From contig WQSU01000044.1 of NCBI GenBank assembly GCA_009787675.1, positions 1-11,826 of the forward strand: 11,826 nt of DNA, read 5' to 3'. The notes under the pieces are model-generated. The model saw only the letters and a list, made by a program, of their open reading frames with translations, was not told the origin of the DNA and searched no databases. The stretch is from Lentimicrobiaceae bacterium (GTDB taxonomy: Bacteria; Bacteroidota; Bacteroidia; Bacteroidales; WCHB1-69). Shown here piece by piece: positions 1 to 7,697 of the stretch (position 1 is the stretch's first letter; the number at the start of each line of letters is the position of its first letter). Both the position numbers and the translations under genes were made by a program.

Positions 1-5
1 CGAGT

Positions 6-1370
6 TCAACTCTCGTTCCCGCCACAAAAAATTGTCAAAATTTTCTCTTTCAACTGTTTCAGTTGCACCACATCCTCTGTTTTTCTTTTAAAATAATAGC
101 GCCAATTGTGCCACAGTTTGAGCGTATTTACTCTATATCTATAAAATGGAAATAGAGAACAAAATGCCAATACAGTATAAGCAATGCCAATGATAAAACT
201 TTGTGAAATAATGGATGCGGCAATGCATATAGCTATGTACCAGAATGGAAAGAGAAGAAAACCTAACAAAAAACGTAAAGTTCCAATAAAAACTTTGTCT
301 GGGATTTTTTTGGTTAACAAATTGGCTATCCCACAGGGAATTGCGTTGTTGATAAAACCAAAAAGGAAAACAGGGAAAGCCAAAAGTAACAGCAACGATT
401 TTGCCATCAAACCTAAAAAACTTGTTTTTGTATTGATTAGCAAGTCTTTAAAATGCAACTTGGCTAACAATTCCGAATAAGTTTTGGTGTGCGCCATGAG
501 CGCGGTGAATTTTTCAGGGGCTTCCTCTTTAAGTGTATCTATTTCAGTTATAACCTTTTTCTCCTCCTTAAATTCATCGTAATAATTAAATCTCTTATAG
601 TTAGTTTCAATGCGGAAACGTCGAATCATCTCGCGTAGAAAATCATACTCATTGTAATTATCTTTATCTTCAATATGTAACACCATTGACTTTAAAACAC
701 CTCTTGCTTTTTCATTAAATTGCAGATAGGCTTCGTTGGGATTATTCTTGTATGTCTCAAGAAGTTCATTGAATTTGAAGGGTTTCCCTACTTCAATAAG
801 CACTTTTTCTCTAAAATGATGGATGCTGGAATAGTGCAAATTTACGGGTAGAATATGCAAGTTAAGGTCAAAGTTGGCAACTTCTTCAGCGCCAAAGCAA
901 ATTCTGGGAACCCCTTTCTTAAAAGTACCCAAGAAGCGCCCCTGCTGGTGCATAGCCTCAGGAAACATGACAATTACACCCCCTTTTTTCAGAATATCGC
1001 TGGCAATTTGAAAAGTCTCAATATTTTTCATGATATCGGTTTTTCCACCGTCTCGCGCACGGAAAGTGGGCATGACGCGCCAAAAGCGAAAAATTCTTGC
1101 CACTGTTTTGTTTACAAAAAAATCGCCGCGTGCCAATGAAACCGGCTGACGGTAGTCTTTAAACATGCTCACAATCAGGAGTGCATCATTCACACTGTTT
1201 TGGTGGTTGGCAATCACAAAAGTGGGCGTGCCCGGCGAAGGAATATTCTCCCTGCCCACAATTAAGCGTTCCTTAAAGAACACATCACCCAAGGCAAATC
1301 GGTAATAAGGCATAATGACATCCCATGCATAGGAATGCTCACCTATATTTTTGTAATTAATCAAACTCAT
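6..1370 (-). CDS. PlsC-type 1-acylglycerol-phosphate acyltransferase, membrane
   Basis: Acyltransferase of the PlsC/LPLAT superfamily, which moves an acyl chain onto (lyso)phosphatidate-type acceptors in phospholipid synthesis at the inner membrane. Block I is NHQNSVND at residues 55-62, giving an H-x5-D spacing instead of the textbook H-x4-D. From memory, the longer spacing also occurs in some glycerol-3-phosphate acyltransferase-like members. Block III is FPEA at 136-139, and block IV is ILPVN at 173-177. The catalytic domain fills roughly residues 30-235. A charged linker follows, then two or three hydrophobic segments (about 322-345, 364-386, 388-410) that would anchor the C-terminus. At 454 aa it is much longer than the ~250 aa PlsC, because of this membrane extension. 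The ATG at 1370 lies 21 nt after the mscL stop, so the two are probably cotranscribed. The exact acceptor substrate cannot be read from the sequence. Confidence 0.85.
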   Translation of the reverse strand: MSLINYKNIGEHSYAWDVIMPYYRFALGDVFFKERLIVGRENIPSPGTPTFVIANHQNSVNDALLIVSMFKDYRQPVSLARGDFFVNKTVARIFRFWRVMPTFRARDGGKTDIMKNIETFQIASDILKKGGVIVMFPEAMHQQGRFLGTFKKGVPRICFGAEEVANFDLNLHILPVNLHYSSIHHFREKVLIEVGKPFKFNELLETYKNNPNEAYLQFNEKARGVLKSMVLHIEDKDNYNEYDFLREMIRRFRIETNYKRFNYYDEFKEEKKVITEIDTLKEEAPEKFTALMAHTKTYSELLAKLHFKDLLINTKTSFLGLMAKSLLLLLAFPVFLFGFINNAIPCGIANLLTKKIPDKVFIGTLRFLLGFLLFPFWYIAICIAASIISQSFIIGIAYTVLAFCSLFPFYRYRVNTLKLWHNWRYYFKRKTEDVVQLKQLKEKILTIFCGGNES

Positions 1371-1391
1371 AATTAGATAATTATATATTTT

Positions 1392-1823
1392 TTATTGTTT
1401 TGATGTTTGTTTTTGCAACAAATCTCTAATTTCTGTTAACAATTTCTGATCTTCAGATAATGTTGGAGCCGCCGGTGCCTCTTCATTTTTTCTTTTCATC
1501 CTATTTACTGCCTTAATTACTAAAAACATACAGAAAGCGATGATCGTGAAATTGATCAATGCCGTAATAAATTCACCGTACATAATGGCTGCTTCTGCGG
1601 CAATTTCTCTTCCAGTTGCATCTAATTTGGCATCACTTAATACAATTTTAAGTGAATTAAAATCAACACCTGCAGTAAGTTTCCCCACCATAGGCATCAC
1701 CATTCCTTCAATAAATTTAGTAACGAGCGTTCCGAACGCCGCCCCCATAACAAAAGCAACCGCCATATCAATCAGATTGCCCTTCATCGCAAACTCTTTA
1801 AACTCTTTAAGAAAACTGTTCAT
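1392..1823 (-). CDS. mscL: Large-conductance mechanosensitive channel MscL
   Basis: MscL forms a homopentameric pore in the inner membrane that opens at high membrane tension and releases solutes during hypo-osmotic shock. The protein is 143 aa, the usual family length. It shows the N-terminal amphipathic helix (MNSFLKEFKEFAMKGN), then TM1 (about residues 16-45) with the small-residue gate VMGAAFGTLV. A periplasmic loop of about 35 residues follows, then TM2 (about 82-105) and the charged cluster RMKRKNEE. A predicted C-terminal helix (about 122-138) would form the cytoplasmic bundle. The ATG at 1823 gives the standard N-terminus. The leader is AT-rich with no Shine-Dalgarno sequence. It sits 75 nt downstream of galE, and the gap contains an octamer repeat, so it may have its own transcription start. 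No clear promoter was found there. Confidence 0.96.
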   Translation of the reverse strand: MNSFLKEFKEFAMKGNLIDMAVAFVMGAAFGTLVTKFIEGMVMPMVGKLTAGVDFNSLKIVLSDAKLDATGREIAAEAAIMYGEFITALINFTIIAFCMFLVIKAVNRMKRKNEEAPAAPTLSEDQKLLTEIRDLLQKQTSKQ

Positions 1824-1869
1824 AATATTAATTTTTAATTAAGTTTCATTTATTTATATTCTTATAATC

Positions 1870-1917
1870 ATCATCTCATCATCTAATCATCTCATCATCT
1901 AATCACCTAATCTCTTC
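1870..1917. repeat. 8-bp tandem repeat array spanning the galE 3' end
   Basis: On the plus strand this reads as near-perfect octamers: ATCATCTC, ATCATCTA, ATCATCTC, ATCATCTA, ATCACCTA, then a degraded ATCTCTTC. Seen as a higher unit, TCATCTCATCATCTAA occurs twice in tandem at 1871-1902. The galE stop codon (1899-1901) lies inside the array, and the degenerate unit at 1902-1909 covers the last galE codons. The rest fills most of the galE-mscL gap. It shows no dyad symmetry, so it is not a terminator. Confidence 0.85.
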
Positions 1918-2918
1918 TCCCACTCCCAAGCCGATCCCACCATATCCGCCAAAGTTCTTTTGCACTGCCAATTCAATAACTTCTCCGCACGTGTACTGTC
2001 GCTATAAACTGCCGGCACATCGCCTGCTCTTCTTGCACCCAGCTTGTAATTGAGCTTTACGCCTGTAATTTCTTCAAAAGCATGAAGCATTTCCAGCACC
2101 GAAATGCCATTTCCTGATCCTAAGTTAAATACCTCACAATTAGTGCTATTTCTTTTTTCAATCAAAAATTGCATCGCTTTCACGTGTGCATCGGCGATGT
2201 CGGAAACATGAACATAATCGCGAATGCAAGAGCCGTCGCGGGTATTGTAATCCGTACCAAAAACGGTTAATTTTTCCATTTTTCCAATCCCCACCTGCGT
2301 AATAATCGGCATTAAATTGTTGGGTTTATCGGGAGAGAGTTCGCCGTTCATTCCGCTACTGTGCGCGCCTACAGGGTTAAAATAGCGCAAAAGCACAGCA
2401 TTAAATTGGGGGTTCACTTGTGTAAAAAAACGAATCATCTCTTCCCCTATTTGCTTGGTGTGCGCGTAGGGACAAAAAGGGATGCCCATCGGTGTATTCT
2501 CATTTACCGGCAGACGCTCTACTTCCCCATAAATTGAACAGGATGAGGAAAATATAAGGTTAGGGATATTGTATTTCAAGCAGGCTTCCAATACATTCTC
2601 CAGCGATTGTAAGTTATTTCGGTAATATTCCAGCGGTTTTTCCACCGATTCGGGCACCGATTTAAAGGCAGCAAAATGGATGATGCCCACAATATCTTTA
2701 TGTTCTTCAAAAATGCGAAAGAAAGCATTTTTGTTACAAATGTTTTCTTGGTAAAATGGCACACGAATGCCTGTAATCTTCTCCATCCGGTCTATGGTTT
2801 CAGGAGTAGAGCGTTCACAGCTATCAATGCAAATCGGTGTAAAGGTTTCCGTTTCAATCATTTCAATAATGGTGTGCGAACCGATGTAGCCGGTGCCGCC
2901 GGTGATGAGGACTTTCAT
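1899..2918 (-). CDS. galE: UDP-glucose 4-epimerase GalE
   Basis: GalE interconverts UDP-glucose and UDP-galactose (Leloir pathway, and supply of galactose for surface polysaccharides) using tightly bound NAD+. It is an extended short-chain dehydrogenase of 339 aa, the normal length. Visible features are the Rossmann motif GGTGYIGSH (residues 7-15), HFAAFKSV (81-88), the catalytic serine region SSSCSIYG (124-131) and the catalytic pair Y151-xxx-K155. Substrate-binding segments are RYFNPVGAH (178-186), NLMPII (201-206) and DYVHVSD (234-240). The ATG at 2918 places the glycine motif at the expected distance from the N-terminus. The gene lies 22 nt after the DUF5615 toxin gene, so it may be read from the same transcript. 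Its stop codon falls inside an octamer tandem repeat. Confidence 0.96.
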   Translation of the reverse strand: MKVLITGGTGYIGSHTIIEMIETETFTPICIDSCERSTPETIDRMEKITGIRVPFYQENICNKNAFFRIFEEHKDIVGIIHFAAFKSVPESVEKPLEYYRNNLQSLENVLEACLKYNIPNLIFSSSCSIYGEVERLPVNENTPMGIPFCPYAHTKQIGEEMIRFFTQVNPQFNAVLLRYFNPVGAHSSGMNGELSPDKPNNLMPIITQVGIGKMEKLTVFGTDYNTRDGSCIRDYVHVSDIADAHVKAMQFLIEKRNSTNCEVFNLGSGNGISVLEMLHAFEEITGVKLNYKLGARRAGDVPAVYSDSTRAEKLLNWQCKRTLADMVGSAWEWEKRLGD

Positions 2919-2940
2919 TACAGGTTGTATTTATTTTACA

Positions 2941-3282
2941 CTAAATTAATTCTAAAATTCCATGTTCTAACGATTCAACAAATATTTTGATTGGTTCTTT
3001 TGAGTTTATGAGTAGTTGTTCTATAAATTTTCGGCTTTGATTTCCTGTTTTCAACAATAAAACTTTGGGAGGAAATCCTTTTAGCATGGATAGATAGTAA
3101 AAATCTTCATCATTAGTAACAATCAACATTCCATTTCTTTTGGCATAATCCCATATTTCATTATCTTTTGCAGGATTAAGCAACCCAATATCATCTACAT
3201 GAAAACAGCTATCAAAATGCGTTCTTAAAGCCACCGTAGAACGCCACGATAAATTTGCATCAAGCAAAAGCGAGATTAGCAT
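2941..3282 (-). CDS. DUF5615 PIN-like toxin of a DUF433/DUF5615 toxin-antitoxin pair
   Basis: Small PIN-like domain protein of the DUF5615 type, expected to be a metal-dependent ribonuclease toxin. With the ATG at 3282 it has 113 aa. The N-terminal strand ends in a conserved aspartate (LLLDANL, D8). The middle reads DIGLLNPAKDNEIWDYA, matching the family pattern 'D-x-G...D-x-EIW-x-A'. The signature TNDEDF (56-61) follows, then PPKVLLL and a helix QSRKFIEQLL. These acidic residues fit a PIN active site. An upstream in-frame ATG at 3324 would add 14 residues, but it lies deeper in the antitoxin gene and breaks the usual N-terminus, so I prefer 3282. The start overlaps the antitoxin 3' end by 23 nt, which suggests translational coupling. 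RNase activity is inferred from the fold, not shown. Confidence 0.82.
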   Translation of the reverse strand: MLISLLLDANLSWRSTVALRTHFDSCFHVDDIGLLNPAKDNEIWDYAKRNGMLIVTNDEDFYYLSMLKGFPPKVLLLKTGNQSRKFIEQLLINSKEPIKIFVESLEHGILELI

Positions 3283-3508
3283 AGGTAGGAATAATTTTAA
3301 TAAACGATTCTCTATTGGCTGCAAAACTTAAAGCGGCAGTAAGGTGATCATCCTGTAAAACAGGATAATCATTAAGAATTTCTTCTCGTGACATTCCTGA
3401 AGCCATCCATTCTAAAATATCACTTACTGCAATACGGGTACCCTGAATACATGGTTTTCCAAAGCGTATTTCCGGATTGATTGAGATGTAGGAAGCTAAA
3501 TTTTCCAT
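3260..3508 (-). CDS. DUF433 antitoxin, partner of the DUF5615 toxin
   Basis: A small winged-helix-like DUF433 protein of 82 aa, the usual size, expected to neutralise the adjacent PIN-like toxin and probably to bind operator DNA. The N-terminal family signature is clear: ISINPEIRFGKPCIQGTRI at residues 8-26. It is followed by the helical segment VSDILEWMASGMSREEILNDYP. Most DUF433 proteins carry G-x-P-x-I-x-G-T-R-I/V here, as this one does. The ATG at 3508 is chosen because it puts the signature at its normal distance. A longer open frame up to 3559 would run back into sufE and has no family support. The gene begins 16 nt after the sufE stop and overlaps the toxin gene by 23 nt, so antitoxin precedes toxin as in most type II modules. 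Confidence 0.85.
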   Translation of the reverse strand: MENLASYISINPEIRFGKPCIQGTRIAVSDILEWMASGMSREEILNDYPVLQDDHLTAALSFAANRESFIKIIPTYANLAFA

Positions 3509-3524
3509 GATTTTATGATTTATA

Positions 3525-3950
3525 TTAAGATTGCAAAAATATAACTTTTGCCGTAGCATACATTTTCATTTGCTTCAACATCGAATTTAGACCATTAGAG
3601 CGTGTGGGCGAAAGGTGCGCCCGAAGTCCAATCTCATCAATAAAATCTAATTTGGCAGCTAAAATCTCCTCAGGAGTGCGGTTAGATAAAACTTTAATAA
3701 GCAGATTAACAATACCTTTTGTAATGATTGCATCGCTGTCTGCGCTAAAAACGAGTTTTCCTTCTACAAAATCTGCATGTAACCACACTTGCGATTGGCA
3801 ACCTGAAATGAGATATTGCGGCGTTTTATACTGCGAATCAATAAGTGGGAGTTCTTTACCCAACTCAATGATATAGTTGTATTTATCCATCCAATCGTTG
3901 AAATAGGAAAATTCTTCTATCAGTTGTTGTTCGGCTTGTTCTATTGTCAT
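3525..3950 (-). CDS. sufE: SufE family Fe-S cluster assembly sulfur acceptor
   Basis: SufE accepts sulfur from the cysteine desulfurase SufS on one conserved cysteine and passes it to the SufBCD scaffold for Fe-S cluster assembly in the cytoplasm. The 141-aa protein has the family length. The active cysteine is C51 in ISGCQSQVW. The preceding segment (YNYIIELGKELP) and the following VWL strand match the family. The C-terminal part carries the expected SPTRSNGL (114-121). The ATG at 3950 is 13 nt downstream of the mtaB stop. No sufS or sufBCD is in the window. Next to MtaB, which carries two 4Fe-4S clusters, its position makes functional sense, though co-regulation is an inference. Confidence 0.94.
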   Translation of the reverse strand: MTIEQAEQQLIEEFSYFNDWMDKYNYIIELGKELPLIDSQYKTPQYLISGCQSQVWLHADFVEGKLVFSADSDAIITKGIVNLLIKVLSNRTPEEILAAKLDFIDEIGLRAHLSPTRSNGLNSMLKQMKMYATAKVIFLQS

Positions 3951-3963
3951 AATTTATAGCAAT

Positions 3964-5199
3964 TTAAAATGATGAATGGGTATTGGATTCTGTTAATTCA
4001 ATGTTAATTATTTTATTGATAAACCTATTGTTAAAAGGAGCAGAAACGCGGATATAGTTGTCTGTAAATCCAAAAATCTTGCCGTTTTTCAAATCATCTT
4101 CAAACAAAACCGCTCTTTGCGTTTGCAAATGTTCTTGATAAAATTTAGTTTTCTTTGTTTCAGATAGTTGCAATAAAATTTGTGTACGCTCTTTTTTTAC
4201 ACTGTCTTTCACTTGAAGTTTCATTTCTCCTGCGGGCGTTTGCGGGCGTTTGGAGTAGGAAAACACGTGTAGATAGCTAATGGGTAAACTATTTAAAAAT
4301 GAAAGAGTTTCATTAAAATCTTCATCAGTTTCGGTAGGGAATCCTGAAATGAGATCAACGGCGATGCACGCATGAGGTATCAAAGATTTTATTTTGTGCA
4401 CTTTATCTGCAAAAAGCACTGTTTTATAGCGCCGTTTCATGTCAGCCAACACACTGTCGGATCCCGATTGCAGCGGAATGTGGAAATGAGGCATCAACAC
4501 ATTGGAATGGGCGACCAAATGGATAATCTCGTTGGTTAACAAATTGGGTTCAATAGATGAAATGCGCACGCGTTCAACAGGTTTGCGCATTTCAATTTCA
4601 TTTAATAATTGAAAAAAAGTCTCGCCGTTGTTTCTTCCGAAGTCGCCGGTATTAACGCCTGTTAAGACCACCTCTTTGCAGTTAAGTTGTGCAATTTTTT
4701 CAAGGTTAATCATCACATTTTCAATGGTGTCACTCCGGCTGCTTCCCCTCGCACGCGCCACCGCACAGTAGGAACAATGATAGTCGCACCCGTCTTGAAT
4801 TTTTAAAAACGAGCGTGTTCTGTCGTGTGAGGAAAAAGTGGAGAAAAAAGTCGGCACAGTAACTGTAGCATTTTGTAATAAATATGGAATCAGGTTCATT
4901 TTATCTTCAGAACCAAACACTTTGGTAACTCCGGGCAACTTTTCAACCAATTCTTTATCTCGTGCGGCAAAACAACCCATTACTATAATTTCTGCATTCG
5001 GATTCTTTCTGTGAAACTGAGCAATTAAACTGCGCGCTTTCTTTTCTGCAATACCGGTTACGGTGCAGGTATTCAGAATGAAACAATCAGGATTTGAAGC
5101 GTTTTCAAAGCCCAGCCCTTGCAACTCTCGCGCAATATGTGACGACTCGCTGTAGTTTAATTTGCAACCTAAGGTGGTGATGTGGAAGGTTTTGGGCAT
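3964..5199 (-). CDS. mtaB: tRNA N6-threonylcarbamoyladenosine(37) methylthiotransferase MtaB
   Basis: Radical-SAM enzyme that adds a methylthio group to C2 of t6A37 in tRNAs, forming ms2t6A and stabilising codon-anticodon pairing. The 411-aa protein has the three expected parts. The N-terminal domain (1-~125) has TLGCKLNYSES and cysteines C12, C45 and C76, which would ligate the auxiliary 4Fe-4S cluster. The radical-SAM core has C138-x3-C142-x2-C145 (CDYHCSYC), followed by SSRS. A TRAM-like RNA-binding domain covers about 360-404. The opening GCKLN resembles MtaB more than MiaB or RimO, though the three are paralogs. The ATG at 5199 gives the usual start just before the first motif. The 54-nt gap to the upstream GNAT gene holds a 12-bp palindrome (AAAAGTACTTTT, 5232-5243) and T-rich DNA but no convincing promoter. 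Confidence 0.92.
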   Translation of the reverse strand: MPKTFHITTLGCKLNYSESSHIARELQGLGFENASNPDCFILNTCTVTGIAEKKARSLIAQFHRKNPNAEIIVMGCFAARDKELVEKLPGVTKVFGSEDKMNLIPYLLQNATVTVPTFFSTFSSHDRTRSFLKIQDGCDYHCSYCAVARARGSSRSDTIENVMINLEKIAQLNCKEVVLTGVNTGDFGRNNGETFFQLLNEIEMRKPVERVRISSIEPNLLTNEIIHLVAHSNVLMPHFHIPLQSGSDSVLADMKRRYKTVLFADKVHKIKSLIPHACIAVDLISGFPTETDEDFNETLSFLNSLPISYLHVFSYSKRPQTPAGEMKLQVKDSVKKERTQILLQLSETKKTKFYQEHLQTQRAVLFEDDLKNGKIFGFTDNYIRVSAPFNNRFINKIINIELTESNTHSSF

Positions 5200-5253
5200 A
5201 TCTTTTTTTCTATTTTTTAGACAAATTACAAAAAAGTACTTTTATGATTTGTT

Positions 5254-6105
5254 TTAAATATGTTTTATCATTTCAAACTGTTTTCCTGTAGCCTCAATAT
5301 TTTTCATCTTCAAAAAATCCATAATAGAATGGCATAAAAGATCTGTATTAACCACTTTAATAACATCACTTTTATTCAATTTCAACATTTCTTGTATCAA
5401 CAAAGATGCCGCTCCTTTTCTTCTATATTGTTTGTTCACGGCTATTTGTGCAATATCGCCGGAAGATGGTTCGAAGATGCCATAGCCTATTAGCTGTTTT
5501 TCAGAAAAAGCACCCAGAAAGATACAATCTTCACGCGCTCTTTCAATAGATTCAAAACTGTTTTGCCACGAGGGGTGAAAATCCCAAAAATCTGTAAGCT
5601 GGAAAATTTCTTCAAATTCAATTTGTTGTATCGAAAAATTGAAATCTATTGTTTTTAATGCATTATGAATATCTTCATTTTTTTTTATAAAGTAATAAAA
5701 TTCGCGTGTTACCTCAAATCCCAAATTTCTATAAACAGAAACCGCTTTTGTGTTGTGTTGCAACACTTCTAAGAGATACTGTGCTATATGGGCTTCTTTT
5801 AAGTACGGAATAGAATATTCAAAAACTTTTGTAGCAAGCCCTTGCCCTCTATATTCTTTCAAAGTGCCCGTGCCGGAGTCGTAGGCTGTAGGAATACCAT
5901 TAAAAATGCCAATTCCGTTCAGTGTAAATGCCACTATTTCACTGCCTTCTAAGGCAGCAAAGGACAGGTTGGGCTGAAATCCGCGTCGAAGCAACATGGC
6001 TTGAAGTTGGGTGCGATTGAGTTGCATTTCATAATCGGCAAATGCTTGGTTAAAAGCTTTGAAAATGGTGTCAAAAGGGATCTGTGAAAGATTTGTGATT
6101 TTCAT
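5254..6105 (-). CDS. GNAT family N-acetyltransferase with two GNAT domains
   Basis: Acetyl-CoA-dependent acyltransferase of the GNAT superfamily; the substrate is not known. The 283-aa protein holds two GNAT-like halves. The first (about 1-140) has the acetyl-CoA loop R86-GQGLA preceded by the strand TAYDSGTGTLKEY. It continues with the typical LEVLQHNTKAVSVYRNLGF (112-130), where the N-x3-A-x3-Y pattern marks motif B. The second half (about 155-283) has a second acetyl-CoA loop R228-RKGAA after the strand IAQIAVNKQY. It ends with LLCHSIMDFLKMKN. Both halves keep the R/Q-x-x-G-x-A/G pattern, so either could bind cofactor. Tandem GNAT proteins are common and act on small molecules, antibiotics or proteins, so no specific role is claimed. 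The ATG at 6105 is 32 nt from the upstream glycosylase gene. Confidence 0.87.
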   Translation of the reverse strand: MKITNLSQIPFDTIFKAFNQAFADYEMQLNRTQLQAMLLRRGFQPNLSFAALEGSEIVAFTLNGIGIFNGIPTAYDSGTGTLKEYRGQGLATKVFEYSIPYLKEAHIAQYLLEVLQHNTKAVSVYRNLGFEVTREFYYFIKKNEDIHNALKTIDFNFSIQQIEFEEIFQLTDFWDFHPSWQNSFESIERAREDCIFLGAFSEKQLIGYGIFEPSSGDIAQIAVNKQYRRKGAASLLIQEMLKLNKSDVIKVVNTDLLCHSIMDFLKMKNIEATGKQFEMIKHI

Positions 6106-6137
6106 AAATATTTTCTTATAAGGTTGATAATAAATGG

Positions 6138-6899
6138 CTATCGCACCATTGCTTGCCCTCTCATTTCCTCCGGCATCTTTTCTATGGCATAACGCAATGC
6201 CGTGCGGGGCATGATCGCTTTATTTTTGATTACAAAATTAAAAACAGCTTCTAAATGTTGCTTTTTTACGGCATCGCTACCTTTCACAAACGATTCGCTC
6301 ATGCTGGCAGCCTTTAGCATCCAGCCGTATCCTTTTTGCACCATGTCTTCTTTGTCGAGCAGCAACTGATCGGCAATTTCAAGAATGTCGTTCAGAAACA
6401 AACCTTTGCGCGCAGGAATAATGAGGCTAACTGCTGCACCGCGCCGCAACCAACGGTTAGGAGATTTTGTCCAGAGCTTCAACTTCGCTATTTCATCTGG
6501 ATATTTCATGAGAAAGTAGCCAATGGTGTGATTACACAGGGTATCGCACGTTGCCCAATTGGAAACGTAATCGCTAAGCCAATGTTCAAACAGGGCAAGA
6601 TCGGCAGGTTCAAATTGTTTGTGCAAACTCTCAGACCAATCACAGGCAAGGGTCATTTCTTCTAAGTAGCCTGATTGCCAAAGTGTTTCACACAATTCAA
6701 AAATAGTTTGTTTCGGATATGCCTTCACTAATTGAAAACTCTCTTTGGCAATTTTTCCTACTTCCGCTGCTTTTACGCCATACGTTTTTAAAGTTTCATT
6801 TTCTTTAAAAAAACGGTAGGTGGCGGCAATTGTTTTCGCATCGCTCTTAGCGGCAAGTGTTTCGCGAATTTGGGGAATGGGGTTTTCTATACGATCCAT
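6138..6899 (-). CDS. AlkD-like DNA alkylation repair glycosylase (HEAT-like repeats)
   Basis: Predicted DNA glycosylase of the AlkC/AlkD superfamily, which removes N3- or N7-alkylated purines as the first step of base excision repair. The 253-aa protein is almost all alpha-helical with a HEAT-like repeat pattern. The region SNWATCD (113-119) corresponds to the W/D element of AlkD that contacts the lesion, with W115 and D119 as candidates. RWLRRGAAVSLI (149-160) carries the arginines expected in the DNA-binding groove. KGYGWMLKA (189-197) and MPRTALRYAIEKMP (230-243) are typical C-terminal family segments. AlkD numbering is from memory and should be aligned. The ATG at 6899 follows the upstream gene by 11 nt, so the two are very likely cotranscribed. 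Confidence 0.88.
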   Translation of the reverse strand: MDRIENPIPQIRETLAAKSDAKTIAATYRFFKENETLKTYGVKAAEVGKIAKESFQLVKAYPKQTIFELCETLWQSGYLEEMTLACDWSESLHKQFEPADLALFEHWLSDYVSNWATCDTLCNHTIGYFLMKYPDEIAKLKLWTKSPNRWLRRGAAVSLIIPARKGLFLNDILEIADQLLLDKEDMVQKGYGWMLKAASMSESFVKGSDAVKKQHLEAVFNFVIKNKAIMPRTALRYAIEKMPEEMRGQAMVR

Positions 6900-6910
6900 A
6901 AAATACTCTG

Positions 6911-7672
6911 TTAATCTAATTTAGATTCCATTTTCACTTGAATAACAATGAATGTTACAGTATGCTTGCCGGGGCTGGAAAAATCGGCATTGCTTACGCG
7001 TACCAAATAAAAAGCACCGTCAGAGGCTTGAAAAAAATGCAGATTCCTTTTACCTTTATCCAACCCTCCGGTGTTTTTATAGCCCATAATGCTGTCTGAT
7101 ACTATATAATGCGATCCAGAAATATCAAGTTTTACAGGACATATCTTGGGCAAATCGCTCTCCTCTATTTTCCAACCGCCATCGTTAACATAAGTTATTT
7201 TATAGAAATCATGCGCTTTCATATTCATTGTACCAAATAATTTCAAGCTGTCTCTTAATACGTTAGGTGAAATTTGACCGATATATTGATTTTTTTTGTT
7301 TTTTACGAGGTAAGTTTCATTTTCTTTCACCAAATTATACCTTGCGCCTCTGCCTTCGCTGGCTCTTCGGGAAAATTCTGACACACTCATGCCCAATTCT
7401 GTACTATCAATCAGTCCTTCATCGTTGAGAATCACACAATTTGTATTTTTACTTTTGTAATTCATCCTCTCCTCCTGCGAATTGTCGGAACCTAAGGCGT
7501 TATAGAGCACAAAAACAGTACCAATTACCTCTAATAAAAGAGATGAAAACAAGATTTTGAAATAAGTATCCGGAATTTTCACCCAGCCGGGCAAGGCACA
7601 TATTGTCAGCACAGCCGTAGCCAAAAAAATAACGATGAAAATTATGGTTAAAGCTAAATAAATGGGGTGCAT
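6911..7672 (-). CDS. Uncharacterised membrane-anchored protein, two N-terminal TM helices
   Basis: I do not recognise this family. The 253-aa protein starts with two hydrophobic segments (about residues 3-26 and 37-60) separated by a short turn containing PGWVKIPD. This predicts a helical hairpin in the inner membrane with the rest of the chain on one side. The remaining ~190 residues look soluble and strand-rich, with a basic patch SRRASEGRGARY (101-112) and a C-terminal strand pair FYLVRVSNAD and HTVTFIVIQVKM. There is no signal peptidase site and no catalytic motif I can name. The ATG at 7672 is chosen. A TTG three codons upstream is also in frame but less likely. The gene is the first of the minus-strand run, behind a candidate promoter at 7698-7729, and sits 11 nt before the AlkD-like gene. 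Confidence 0.75.
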   Translation of the reverse strand: MHPIYLALTIIFIVIFLATAVLTICALPGWVKIPDTYFKILFSSLLLEVIGTVFVLYNALGSDNSQEERMNYKSKNTNCVILNDEGLIDSTELGMSVSEFSRRASEGRGARYNLVKENETYLVKNKKNQYIGQISPNVLRDSLKLFGTMNMKAHDFYKITYVNDGGWKIEESDLPKICPVKLDISGSHYIVSDSIMGYKNTGGLDKGKRNLHFFQASDGAFYLVRVSNADFSSPGKHTVTFIVIQVKMESKLD

Positions 7673-7697
7673 AATATTCAATTTTTAATTCATGCAG

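Noticed and set aside
184..480. Plus-strand ORF of 98 codons opposite the acyltransferase
   Set aside because: It is a shadow of the membrane-coding part of the acyltransferase gene, lysine-rich and with no recognisable family.
4231..4250. Perfect 10-bp tandem duplication (TGCGGGCGTT twice) inside mtaB
   Set aside because: It encodes the RPQTPAG segment, which matches the RPGTPA motif usual in this enzyme family, so the repeat comes from codon choice and not from an insertion.
5232..5243. 12-bp palindrome AAAAGTACTTTT in the GNAT-mtaB gap, considered as an operator or terminator
   Set aside because: It is AT-rich, has no loop, no GC stem and no associated regulator gene. A palindrome of this kind is expected by chance in such DNA.
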